Origin: an uncultured Mycoplasmatota bacterium | Lineage (GTDB): Bacteria > Bacillota_I > Bacilli_A > RF39 > UBA660 | Assembly (NCBI GenBank): GCA_900547465.1 | Contig: URHJ01000018.1 | Coordinates: 1 to 26,125, forward strand | DNA length: 26,125 nucleotides | Direction: 5' to 3' | Shown: piece after piece, positions 15,037-23,097 of the stretch | Layout of the letters: every line of letters begins with the position of its first letter | How positions within the stretch are numbered: the stretch's first letter is position 1 | Position numbers and translations under genes: made by a program | Notes under the pieces: generated by a model | Told to the model about the DNA's origin: nothing | The model's database searches: none | What the model saw: the letters and a program-made list of their open reading frames with translations, nothing else

Positions 15037-16782
15037 ATGAAGAGTAAATTAAAAAAAGTAACATTTGTCTTAATAGTTATTATATTGTTTTTCTTATTAT
15101 TAATTGGATTTGTATCAACAAAAAAGAGTAAAAACATTGGAACAAAGAGTAATGATAAACCTATCAATTTATACAAGTATAAGAATAAAGATATTAATAA
15201 AAATAAAAAAGTAGAAGAAAGTGTTTCCGAAGAAATCAAAACTAAATATTTAGTAAAATTTGATAACAATGGCGGAGAGGGTAATATGAAATCGATTACC
15301 TGTCCTTCTTCTGAAATATGTAAATTACCAAATAATTTATTTAAAAAATATGGTTATAATTTTATTGGTTGGTCAATAAAAAAGAATGGAAATATTATTC
15401 TAAATAATGGTAGTTACTTTAAAAATTTATCTATAGAGGATAAAGCTGTAGTAACATTATACGCAAAGTGGGAAATGTTAAAATTTAATATAGCATTTTT
15501 AGATTATGATGGTAAAGTACTTTTAAGAAAAATGAAAAACTTTAATGACATAATAGATTTTCCAAATAGTCCAAGTAGAATAGGGTACACATTTATAGGT
15601 TGGGATAACGACACAAAAAAAGTAGAAAAAGATGAAGACTATAATGCCAAATATAAAATTAATAACTACAGTATTTTGTATAATCTTGATGGAGGAATCT
15701 TAGATAAAAAAATAACTACATACAATATAGAAACAGATAATATTAAAATTGGTAAGCCTCTAAAATACGGTTATATTTTCACTGGTTGGAAATCAAATAA
15801 TTCAAGTAATATTATAGAAAACTACATAATAAAAAAAGGAAGTTATGGTGACCTAATTCTTAATGCAATATATAAACCAAAAGAATATAAAATTAACTTT
15901 GATACAAATGGCGGTAAAGAAAAATTTGCTTCTAGAACTATTAAATTTAATGAAAGTTACAAAGAATTACCAATACCTACAAAAAGAGGTTATGATTTTA
16001 CAGGCTGGTTTCAAAATAATGAATTAGTAGATAATAATACCATAGTTAATAAGGATAGTAATGACGATATAACTCTAATAGCAAAATGGCTTCCAAAAGA
16101 ATATAATATTGCATTAAATCCTAACGGAGGATATGTAGGTGAAAAAGATATTAAAATAAAATATAATGAAAAGTATGGTAACTTACCAATACCTACAAAA
16201 AATGGTTATAAGTTTATTGGTTGGTACTACAATCAAGAAAAGATAGAACAAGATACTATATTAGAAGTAGACTGCGATCATGAATTGATAGCACATTGGA
16301 AAGAAAATAGATATAATGTTACTTACTTAAATAGTGATGGCACACTTTTTCAAAAATTAACTATAAGAGCAACAGAAAAAATACCAAACTTAGATTATAA
16401 TGTCGATAAATATCATGTTTTTAAAGGTTGGAAAGATAATAATAGTTTAGATATTTCAAATATTAATAGTCCAATAACTAGTGATATTATATTAAAAGCA
16501 ATAGTAAGTGAAACCAACTGTTACCTATTAACAGGACAAGCTCAAGATGGTGATTTATCAAGGATATCAAGGTTCAAAGATCTACTTGCTGAAAAAAACT
16601 TAACAGGAAGATTTAATTTAGAAAATACAGGATATTATTCTTATGTTACAGATTTATATAATTATTCAAACATTATTGAAGGTGCAAGACATCTTTTAAA
16701 TAGTGCATCAGATAAAGAATGGCCTAATCTTAAATGGTTATTAATAAGTTGCGATAATGGATATAAAGAAAGATTGAGGTGA
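15037..16782 (+). CDS. Membrane-anchored surface protein with six InlB B-repeat (Listeria-Bacteroides) units
   Basis: The 581 aa start with a basic tip and one membrane helix (about 8-27), so most of the protein should lie outside the cell. Six B-repeats (Flg_new type, small beta-grasp modules) are marked by G-Y-x-F-x-G-W or close variants near residues 106, 183, 245, 318, 390 and 459, spaced 62-77 residues. Typical companions such as FDTNGG and LPIPTK are visible. The last 90 residues are a different domain with CYLLTGQAQDGDLSRISRFK and NLKWLLISCDNGY, which I do not recognise. There is no LPxTG motif, so anchoring is through the N-terminal helix. It is followed by a coupled 30-residue membrane peptide. 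It is probably an adhesin or cell-wall contact protein. Confidence 0.85.
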   Translation: MKSKLKKVTFVLIVIILFFLLLIGFVSTKKSKNIGTKSNDKPINLYKYKNKDINKNKKVEESVSEEIKTKYLVKFDNNGGEGNMKSITCPSSEICKLPNNLFKKYGYNFIGWSIKKNGNIILNNGSYFKNLSIEDKAVVTLYAKWEMLKFNIAFLDYDGKVLLRKMKNFNDIIDFPNSPSRIGYTFIGWDNDTKKVEKDEDYNAKYKINNYSILYNLDGGILDKKITTYNIETDNIKIGKPLKYGYIFTGWKSNNSSNIIENYIIKKGSYGDLILNAIYKPKEYKINFDTNGGKEKFASRTIKFNESYKELPIPTKRGYDFTGWFQNNELVDNNTIVNKDSNDDITLIAKWLPKEYNIALNPNGGYVGEKDIKIKYNEKYGNLPIPTKNGYKFIGWYYNQEKIEQDTILEVDCDHELIAHWKENRYNVTYLNSDGTLFQKLTIRATEKIPNLDYNVDKYHVFKGWKDNNSLDISNINSPITSDIILKAIVSETNCYLLTGQAQDGDLSRISRFKDLLAEKNLTGRFNLENTGYYSYVTDLYNYSNIIEGARHLLNSASDKEWPNLKWLLISCDNGYKERLR

Positions 16783-16786
16783 TAAT

Positions 16787-16879
16787 ATGAAATTTCTGAT
16801 ACTAATAGTTTTGACAGTTAACTTTATAATTTTATGCATGTGTAAAATAGCAAGCAAATATAGTAACTATGAAAAATAA
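16787..16879 (+). CDS. 30-residue single-span membrane peptide
   Basis: A short ORF, with ATG at 16787 and TAA at 16877-16879, encoding a hydrophobic N-terminal helix (MKFLILIVLTVNFIILCMC) and a short basic tail (KIASKYSNYEK). GAGGTGAT at 16776-16783 overlaps the stop of the B-repeat gene, giving good spacing and probable translational coupling. The terminator at 16891 closes this unit. No family is recognised. The ribosome binding site, the position and the membrane-helix pattern support a real gene. Confidence 0.6.
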   Translation: MKFLILIVLTVNFIILCMCKIASKYSNYEK

Positions 16880-16883
16880 CCAC

Positions 16884-17582
16884 TTATTCAAAATATTCAG
16901 TAATTATTGAATCTGAATATTTTTTTATATTCTCAAGTTCTTCTCTAGACTTAATTGTCCATGATATTACACACATTTTTTCTCTCAGTTTTTGAACTTT
17001 ACGGCATGAAATAATATTTTTATTATAAGCAATAAAATCAGGTTTTAAAATATCTAGAATAATTTTAGAATCCATAATATTATAACAAAAACCCTTAGTA
17101 TTAGTAATTAACAAACCACAAATATATTTAGGTCTAACTTTTTTTAAATAATTAATATATTTAGGATGAAAAGATTGAATTAAAATAAAACCATTATAAT
17201 TATCAAGCAATTTAATTAGCTCCTTACAAGTTTTACTAATTCTTTTATCATCTTTTATTTCTATATCTATTAGAACTTTACCATCTACTAATTTTAAAAC
17301 ATCTGATAATAATGGAATTTTTTCTTCAGTACTTAATAAATTAAATTGTTTAAGTTCATCATACATACATTTTCTAATTTTTTTATAAGTACCAGTCATT
17401 CTAATTAAATTATCATCATGAAATACTACTAATTTGTTATCTTTTGTTAAATGAATATCTAATTCAATAGAAACATTACTGTTAATTGCTCTTTTAAAAG
17501 ACTTCATTGAATTCTCAGGAATGTTTAGATTATTATAAATTCCTCTATGAGCAATAAAAATAAATCTAGTTTTCTTTTTCAT
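16884..17582 (-). CDS. Glycerophosphodiester phosphodiesterase family protein
   Basis: Cytoplasmic GDPD-family TIM barrel that cleaves glycerophosphodiesters to glycerol-3-phosphate and an alcohol. The 232 aa keep the catalytic set: H12-R13 (IAHRG), E23 (PENS), E40 and D42 (IELDIHL), H55 (VFHDD), and the metal-binding IDIEIK further on. The barrel ends with the expected ISWTI and ITEYFE. There is no signal peptide. The frame can begin at TTG (17588), but ATG at 17582 is preferred. No ribosome binding site precedes it, and TATAAT ends five bases before the ATG, so it may be leaderless. It converges on the B-repeat operon. Confidence 0.9.
   Translation of the reverse strand: MKKKTRFIFIAHRGIYNNLNIPENSMKSFKRAINSNVSIELDIHLTKDNKLVVFHDDNLIRMTGTYKKIRKCMYDELKQFNLLSTEEKIPLLSDVLKLVDGKVLIDIEIKDDKRISKTCKELIKLLDNYNGFILIQSFHPKYINYLKKVRPKYICGLLITNTKGFCYNIMDSKIILDILKPDFIAYNKNIISCRKVQKLREKMCVISWTIKSREELENIKKYSDSIITEYFE
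16891..16927 (+). terminator. Terminator of the B-repeat operon, inside the end of the GDPD gene
   Basis: AAATATTCAG (16891-16900) pairs with CTGAATATTT (16913-16922), followed by a T-run. It lies within the last codons of the opposite-strand GDPD gene. Confidence 0.75.
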
Positions 17583-17587
17583 AACCA

Positions 17588-17593
17588 ATTATA
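17588..17593 (-). promoter_or_regulatory. -10 element directly before the GDPD start codon
   Basis: TATAAT on the minus strand (complement of 17588-17593) is followed by five bases and then ATG (17582). Transcription from it would start at or within the start codon. The -35 region is poor. Confidence 0.45.
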
Positions 17594-17629
17594 TGTTATA
17601 AAGAAAAGAATTAGAATAATGATTAGTTG

Positions 17630-17658
17630 TTGAAAATAAATAAATTTTATTATATTAT
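17630..17658 (+). promoter_or_regulatory. Promoter of the large prepilin-like adhesin gene
   Basis: TTGAAA (17630-17635), 17 bases, TATTAT (17653-17658), in AT-rich DNA that also offers other -10 choices. AAGGTGG at 17679-17685 follows. Confidence 0.5.
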
Positions 17659-17690
17659 ATAATTAGGAATTATAAAATAAGGTGGTCATT

Positions 17691-20204
17691 ATGAAAAAAA
17701 AGAAGAAGGTAAAATCAAAGAAAGGTTTTACATTGATAGAATTACTAGGAACAATTGTAATAATAGGAATATTAGGAACAATTGCAATAACTGCAGTAGT
17801 TAACATCAAAAAAAGTACTAATAGTAGATTTGATAATTCTCAAGTAGAACTAATGAAACAGGCTGGGCAAACATATTTTACAGATAATAAAAGACTGTTA
17901 CCAATAGTAGAGGGGCAAACCAATTTTGTTACATTAGATGAATTAATTGAAAAAGGATATATAAACAAATTATATAATTCTAAAAAAGAAGAATTTGATG
18001 CAAAAGACTCTTATGTTTGGGTACAAAAACAAGATAATGGTAGCTATAAGTATGACTGTTATTGCACAATTAACGGAACAACATTAGCAGGAACAACTAT
18101 TATACCTAGATCAGAAGTAAATAATACCAAGATTACATTTGAATACATTGGAAATTTCTATAATGCTAACAACAGACATTATACAAATGGTAAAAGCGAT
18201 GCAACAATAAGAGTTAGTTTGATTAGAGAAGAAGTTTCAAAATATAAATACGAGATTTACAAAAAACTTTCAACAGGAGAAGATGGCTACGTCCAATATA
18301 AAATCAGTCAAAGAGATCAACTAACAGATAGTACAGTTGATATACAGCTAAAATCAAAAGATTATAGTGAAGGAGAATATTTTATTTTAGTTACAGCTTA
18401 CAATAAATCAGGAAGAGCTAGTCAATCAATTTATAGCGATGGAATATATGTAGATAAAACACCACCATCATGTAATATAACAACAACGTATCAAAAAGAT
18501 CCAAACAGCGTACAAAATTTATGGTATAGTTCCAAATCAAAAAATGGTAACAATCAAGAACTAGGATTAAATAAAAAATTACCAATATCTATAGATGGCG
18601 ATGATGATGGTTCAGGAGTTAACAAAAATAGTCGTCATATATTTTTAGATAGTGGATATTATACGCAGTTAGATAATGGAGATGGAACATATAATGTAGG
18701 AAACACTAATAAAAATGGTCAAGAATATTATGCAACAATAGAAGATAATGTAGGAAATAAAGCTACATGTAGTCAAATATATTATGTAGATACGGAACTA
18801 CCAACATGTAAAGTAAATCCAGTAAGTAAAAATGAACCTGTAAATGGTTGGTATAATATATCAAGTACAGATAGTGCTGAACTTGGTATACTACTATCGA
18901 AGCTTGATAATGTAGATATTTCAGACTATGGACTAACAACTAGTAGTACTGTAACATATAATAAAAAAGGTGAAGGCACTCAAAATGATACAACAAATAA
19001 AGGTGTTAATTGGTATGGATATGTAAAAGATTATGCAGGAAATACTAATAGCTGTTCAGCAAACTTTAAAGTTGATATCCATGCACCAGCAATCAAATCA
19101 TTTACACTTACTAATAGTCAGGATAATTATAATGATATCCAGCCTAATATTAAAATAAATATTGATGACAAGAACAATATTACATATGGATTCTATAGCA
19201 ATCATACAAAACTTGCCAGAAATTATACCGAAAAAGGAGAACAGACTTATAAATTTAGTGCACTGAATCCAAACAGAATAGATGACTTTAATGGTTCAAC
19301 GAGTGCAGGTTATAATGGTGCAACTTACAATATAAATGCAAGTGCATTAGATGAAGCTGGAAATGAAACAATTGCAACATCAAATGATTATACAGTTTAT
19401 ACGCAGTGTAGCGAATATAACACTACACAGGGTAGTTATGGAACTTGTTCTGACACATGTGGTGGAGGTATACAATATGCGCCAGAAGTTTATACCGATT
19501 CCCATTTAGGTGTATCAGTATCATGTGGTAAAACTGATAATGCATATGCACGGTCATGCAAAATGGATGACTGTCCAGATGATGAATACGACAATGAGTG
19601 TGATAGTGATGAAGGTTGTGATACATCTGATAAACTAATTTGTCCAAAAATAAAATCAAAAACAAAGGCAGAAAAATGGACAAATGTTAACAAGGTATAT
19701 TTTACTTTGGATTTTACAAATTCTAATGCAAGTTCATATGATTATTATACTAAAAACCTAAGCAATGCAAATTCAAAATATGGTATACAGTTTAAAGATC
19801 AACCTGTGACAGAAACAACTAGAGGATTAGAAAAAGAAGGAAAGAGAAAAGCTAAAATAGTTATAAAGGATAGCAGTGGTAATACCAAAAACTGCTATAC
19901 CAAAGTGTATTATATTGATAGAACTCCTCCAACTGTTAGTAGCCCAACCGAAACTTCGAAGTGTAACAACTTAGTTACAACTAAGTATTTCAATGTTACT
20001 ATTGAAGATAAACTTGCTGGTTTAAAAACAGGAGCATTTAAATGGTCTACTACAAATAAAATTAATGCGGGTAATTCTATCAAAAGATCAGGAAAATCAC
20101 ATGTTGAATGTATTGCTACAAGTGCTGAAGATGAAAACAAGTTAAATTTAAGCTATAATGTTTGTGATAAAGCTGGCAATTGTAAATCTAAAAACTGGAA
20201 ATAA
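17691..20204 (+). CDS. Large prepilin-like adhesin with type IV pilin leader, Ig-like repeats and a TSP1-like segment
   Basis: The 837 aa begin with a short Lys-rich leader ending in Gly12, then FTLIELLGTIVIIG with Glu at mature position 5: a class III (type IV prepilin) signal followed by the pilin helix. The ectodomain contains repeated beta modules joined by D-x-x-x-P linkers near residues 254 (VDKTPPSC), 366 (VDTELPTC), 461 (VDIHAPAI) and 742 (IDRTPPTV). Cysteines are frequent. A segment at about 572-645 (YGTCSDTCGGG, ARSCKMDDC) matches the cysteine layout of thrombospondin type 1 repeats. The frame can begin at GTG (17682), but this is inside the AAGGTGG ribosome binding site; ATG 17691 is preferred. 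It is probably a tip or minor pilin, or a free adhesin, processed by the A24 peptidase encoded at 10548. It is very long for a pilin. Confidence 0.85.
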   Translation: MKKKKKVKSKKGFTLIELLGTIVIIGILGTIAITAVVNIKKSTNSRFDNSQVELMKQAGQTYFTDNKRLLPIVEGQTNFVTLDELIEKGYINKLYNSKKEEFDAKDSYVWVQKQDNGSYKYDCYCTINGTTLAGTTIIPRSEVNNTKITFEYIGNFYNANNRHYTNGKSDATIRVSLIREEVSKYKYEIYKKLSTGEDGYVQYKISQRDQLTDSTVDIQLKSKDYSEGEYFILVTAYNKSGRASQSIYSDGIYVDKTPPSCNITTTYQKDPNSVQNLWYSSKSKNGNNQELGLNKKLPISIDGDDDGSGVNKNSRHIFLDSGYYTQLDNGDGTYNVGNTNKNGQEYYATIEDNVGNKATCSQIYYVDTELPTCKVNPVSKNEPVNGWYNISSTDSAELGILLSKLDNVDISDYGLTTSSTVTYNKKGEGTQNDTTNKGVNWYGYVKDYAGNTNSCSANFKVDIHAPAIKSFTLTNSQDNYNDIQPNIKINIDDKNNITYGFYSNHTKLARNYTEKGEQTYKFSALNPNRIDDFNGSTSAGYNGATYNINASALDEAGNETIATSNDYTVYTQCSEYNTTQGSYGTCSDTCGGGIQYAPEVYTDSHLGVSVSCGKTDNAYARSCKMDDCPDDEYDNECDSDEGCDTSDKLICPKIKSKTKAEKWTNVNKVYFTLDFTNSNASSYDYYTKNLSNANSKYGIQFKDQPVTETTRGLEKEGKRKAKIVIKDSSGNTKNCYTKVYYIDRTPPTVSSPTETSKCNNLVTTKYFNVTIEDKLAGLKTGAFKWSTTNKINAGNSIKRSGKSHVECIATSAEDENKLNLSYNVCDKAGNCKSKNWK

Positions 20205-20213
20205 TTATAAAAT

Positions 20214-20245
20214 AAAGTACAAAGATTATCTCTTTGTACTTTTCT
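20214..20245 (+). terminator. Terminator of the adhesin gene
   Basis: A perfect 12-bp stem, AAAGTACAAAGA (20214-20225) with TCTTTGTACTTT (20231-20242), five-base loop, T-rich tail. Confidence 0.85.
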
Positions 20246-20249
20246 ATGA

Positions 20250-20278
20250 TATACAATTATATTTATTTTTGTTATAAT
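20250..20278 (+). promoter_or_regulatory. Promoter of murI
   Basis: TATACA (20250-20255), 17 bases, perfect TATAAT (20273-20278) with TG one base upstream (extended -10). Confidence 0.7.
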
Positions 20279-20305
20279 TAGTACTAGTAGAAAGAAGAGG
20301 ATATT

Positions 20306-21052
20306 ATGAATAAAAAAATAGGTGTATTTGATTCTGGATTAGGTGGCCTTTCTATATTGAAAGAATTAGTTAAAGTGTTACCTAATGAAGATTATTTGTT
20401 TTATGGTGATAGCATCAATAATCCATATGGAGAAAAAAATGAATCTGAACTTTTATCTATTACTTCAAAGATAGTAGAACATTTATTAGAAAATGATTGC
20501 AAGATTATTGTAATAGCCTGTAATACCGCCACAACGTCTTGCATGAAAAAACTAAGAAAAATGTATCCTAACACTATTTTCGTTGGTACAGTTCCAGCTA
20601 TTAAAGTGGCCTACGATAATCATTATAAAAATACACTTGTTTTATCAACACCATATACTACAAGATCAAAAAGAGTAGCTGAACTACTACATGACTACCA
20701 CAACCAAGCACAAAAAATAACTCTAATCTCTGGTGGCAACCTAGCTCATTTGATAGATAGTGGAAATAAAGATGAAATTATGAGATTTTTAAAAGAAAAT
20801 TTATCTCATTATCATGATGCAGACTCACTAGTTTTAGGCTGTACTCATTACTCACTTATAAAAGAAGAAATAAACGAAGTCCTACCTAACGTAGCACTTT
20901 TAGATGGTTGCCATGGAGTTTCTCTAGAAGTTAAACACCAATTAGAAAACCATCATTTGTTGAATTTATCAGAAAAAAGGGGTAAAATAATAATAGAAAA
21001 TAGCAAGAGTCAAGATTTAGTTGATAAAAGCTATGAAATATTAAGAAAATAG
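20306..21052 (+). CDS. murI: Glutamate racemase
   Basis: Cytoplasmic cofactor-independent racemase that makes D-glutamate for peptidoglycan. The 248 aa carry the two-cysteine active site: C72 in IACNTATT and C179 in LGCTHYS with H181. The N-terminal IGVFDSGLGGLSIL loop (D9, S10) and YGDSINNPYGEK are also typical. The P-A-I-K motif is slightly altered (GTVPAIKVAYD). It is a little shorter than the usual 260-270 aa. AGAAGAGG precedes the ATG. It leads a unit with the phosphoglycerate mutase-like gene, which starts 10 bases after its stop. Confidence 0.96.
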   Translation: MNKKIGVFDSGLGGLSILKELVKVLPNEDYLFYGDSINNPYGEKNESELLSITSKIVEHLLENDCKIIVIACNTATTSCMKKLRKMYPNTIFVGTVPAIKVAYDNHYKNTLVLSTPYTTRSKRVAELLHDYHNQAQKITLISGGNLAHLIDSGNKDEIMRFLKENLSHYHDADSLVLGCTHYSLIKEEINEVLPNVALLDGCHGVSLEVKHQLENHHLLNLSEKRGKIIIENSKSQDLVDKSYEILRK

Positions 21053-21062
21053 GTGATGTGAT

Positions 21063-22436
21063 ATGAACGAAAAAAAAGAAAAAGCCATATTATTTCTTAT
21101 TAATGGTTTAGGTGTAGCATCTAAAGATTCTTTTTCTATTAATTATGGAGAGTTAATGCCAAACTTATCAATGTTAATGAACAATTACTTTTATACAACA
21201 CTAGAAAACATTAACTATAATTACAATAACGGTTTCCGTAACTTTAGTCTTGGACATGACTTACTTCCTACATATAAAAAATTAGAAGAAGACACAGAAT
21301 TTGCTAACAATCAGACAATTATTAACATTGCTGCCGATGCCATTCATAATCGTTCTAAAGTTCACTTGTTTTGTTTCCTAGATAATGATAAAGTTATAAA
21401 TCAAGTAGTTAAAATTATATCAGTTTTAAGACCAAAAGGTGATTTTTATATCTATATTCATATAGTTCTAAGACAAAAAGATTGTATTGAATATGACAAT
21501 GTTATAAAACGTATAAAATCGTTAGAAGATAAAATAACACTATATCAAAATACTACTATTGGAACTATCGTTGGAGAAAGAAAATTTATTAATGATGAAT
21601 ATTATAGTCTAATTACTAAAGGAATGGGAGAAAAATGGCCAGATTATAATAGGAAATTAAACTATACAAAAGCAGAAGAAACATTACCACGTGATGTTGA
21701 TCCATTCTATATGAATACAGGTTTTCAACTAGCCGTAAATGATATAGCATTATTCTTAAATTATGAAGATGTAGACTGCAATGCATTTATTGATAAAATT
21801 ACAAACGTAAAACTTTATACACTTTTCCCTATGAAAGATTATTCCTATGCAGTAAATATTTATGAAGAAATTAAGCCAACTATGTACTTTTCTAAAACAT
21901 TAGAAGAAAATAATTTAAAATGTTTAGTCTTAACAACAGAAGGTAGAAAACCATCAATAAATTATTACTTAAATGGATTAAGTGATTTAACATCTCCTAA
22001 TATTACATATATGAATATCAAAGAGGTAGCAGATGTAGTAAGTGTTATTAATGATCAATATGATTATATTATATTTGATTATGATATAGGCGTATTTAAA
22101 GAGTTAAGTACAATTAAAGAGTTTTTAATGGATCTAGATAAGAAAATAGAGTCAATTTATAATCTATGTGATCAAAGAGATTACAATTTCTTTATAGCGT
22201 CATTATATGGCATATATAAAACATACATAGTAGGAGTAGATAGAGAGGTAAAACTTGATTATTCAAAAGAAGTTCCAGCTATTCTAGTTAATAAAGTGCT
22301 AACTAAATCTAAGTATAGTTTCAAGTATGGTACAACCTTTGATCTATCAAATACAATTTTTTCAATTATTACAAATAATCCTAATATCCCAACATCAATA
22401 AAGAAAAAAGGATTTTTATCTATGTTTACAGATTAG
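21063..22436 (+). CDS. Degenerate cofactor-independent phosphoglycerate mutase (GpmI-like pseudoenzyme)
   Basis: The 457 aa can be followed along GpmI from end to end but lack its catalytic residues. AILFLINGLG corresponds to the LIILDG start, so the metal Asp is lost. NGFRNFSLGH corresponds to GQMGNSEVGH, so the phosphoserine is Phe. KVHLFCFLDNDKVINQ matches the LHLFGLLSDGGVHSH region without its His, and YIYIHIVLRQKD matches YIHGFLDGRD. LFLNYEDVD replaces the F-x-P-D-R arginines. IIFDYDIGVF and FFIASLYGIY replace the NPDMVGH and TADHGN metal sites. It is about 50 residues shorter than GpmI. AGGTGATG precedes it, in an operon with murI. It probably binds something rather than catalysing mutase chemistry; its function is unknown. 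Confidence 0.75.
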   Translation: MNEKKEKAILFLINGLGVASKDSFSINYGELMPNLSMLMNNYFYTTLENINYNYNNGFRNFSLGHDLLPTYKKLEEDTEFANNQTIINIAADAIHNRSKVHLFCFLDNDKVINQVVKIISVLRPKGDFYIYIHIVLRQKDCIEYDNVIKRIKSLEDKITLYQNTTIGTIVGERKFINDEYYSLITKGMGEKWPDYNRKLNYTKAEETLPRDVDPFYMNTGFQLAVNDIALFLNYEDVDCNAFIDKITNVKLYTLFPMKDYSYAVNIYEEIKPTMYFSKTLEENNLKCLVLTTEGRKPSINYYLNGLSDLTSPNITYMNIKEVADVVSVINDQYDYIIFDYDIGVFKELSTIKEFLMDLDKKIESIYNLCDQRDYNFFIASLYGIYKTYIVGVDREVKLDYSKEVPAILVNKVLTKSKYSFKYGTTFDLSNTIFSIITNNPNIPTSIKKKGFLSMFTD

Positions 22437-22481
22437 TGTAAACCAAAGTAGAAATTATTAGAGACATTAGTTTTTATATGG

Positions 22482-22487
22482 TATATT
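22482..22487 (+). promoter_or_regulatory. Extended -10 element before the alpha/beta-hydrolase-like gene
   Basis: TG-G-TATATT with no good -35 (22479-22487), 18 bases before ATG 22506, with GGTGAT between. It suggests an internal promoter after the murI pair, which has no visible terminator. Confidence 0.5.
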
Positions 22488-22505
22488 AAATATGGTGATT
22501 ATATA

Positions 22506-23075
22506 ATGCAAACTAAATTATATCGTAATTTATATGAACTTATTCATCCTAGTATTTCAAGAAAAAACATAACAGAATATTCCATTGTTTTAAATGATAA
22601 TGTTCTACCAATTAAAGTATTTTATCCTAAAATAGGAGTGGAATTGAATCGAGTTATTTTATACTTACAGGATGTAAAACAAACATCTGAGTTTTATAAA
22701 AAAATGGCAGAAGAATTAAGCTCAGTTGTTTTACTGGTAGAGAATGATAATAATGATCCATCATATATTAGGACTATTGAGTATATAAAAGAAGAACTAA
22801 AAAAATATTTAGTGACTGATAATTTTTCTATTATAGTAGAAGGACATTATTGTAATGTAATAAATAGTGCCAACCTTGAATTACCAAAAACAGTTTATCT
22901 AAATCCTATAAATAAATTAGATTTAAATTATCAGTCTATAATTATTACCAATACTAAAGAAATAGAAGGAGATAGTATTTTCCATTATAAAGGAGAATTT
23001 ACTCACGCTATGAGTGAAGATGGTCTAGCAATTAGAGAAAAAATCTTCTCAACAATTAGAAATTTAATTAAATAG
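22506..23075 (+). CDS. Degenerate alpha/beta-hydrolase-like protein
   Basis: The 189 aa follow the order of the abhydrolase_3 fold. IKVFYPK and RVILYLQDV correspond to the strand before the oxyanion HGGG loop, which is lost. MAEELSSVVLLVEND corresponds to the LAxxxGAVVVSVDY region. FSIIVEGHYCN corresponds to the nucleophile elbow GDSAGG, with the serine replaced by Tyr. FHYKGEFTHAM corresponds to the catalytic His segment near the end. There is no signal peptide. It is shorter than enzymes of the family, lacking the cap and part of the core. The similarity is judged by eye and moderate; an unrelated Rossmann-like fold is possible. It is the second predicted non-enzyme in a row after the GpmI-like gene. 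Confidence 0.6.
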   Translation: MQTKLYRNLYELIHPSISRKNITEYSIVLNDNVLPIKVFYPKIGVELNRVILYLQDVKQTSEFYKKMAEELSSVVLLVENDNNDPSYIRTIEYIKEELKKYLVTDNFSIIVEGHYCNVINSANLELPKTVYLNPINKLDLNYQSIIITNTKEIEGDSIFHYKGEFTHAMSEDGLAIREKIFSTIRNLIK

Positions 23076-23097
23076 AAACAAAATATGGAGGTATATA

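Noticed and set aside
15300..16480. Tandem DNA repeats or CRISPR-like array in the B-repeat gene
   Set aside because: The repetition is at protein level only; nucleotide repeats are diverged and the frame is intact.
19551..19553. CGG as a reassigned (non-Arg) codon
   Set aside because: The single CGG falls at the Arg of an R-x-C motif typical of TSP1 segments, so Arg is the simplest reading; one codon is not enough to infer a change.
19423..19693. Two overlapping minus-strand ORFs opposite the adhesin gene
   Set aside because: They are shadows of the Cys/Asp-rich TSP1-like segment; His-rich composition reflects its codons.
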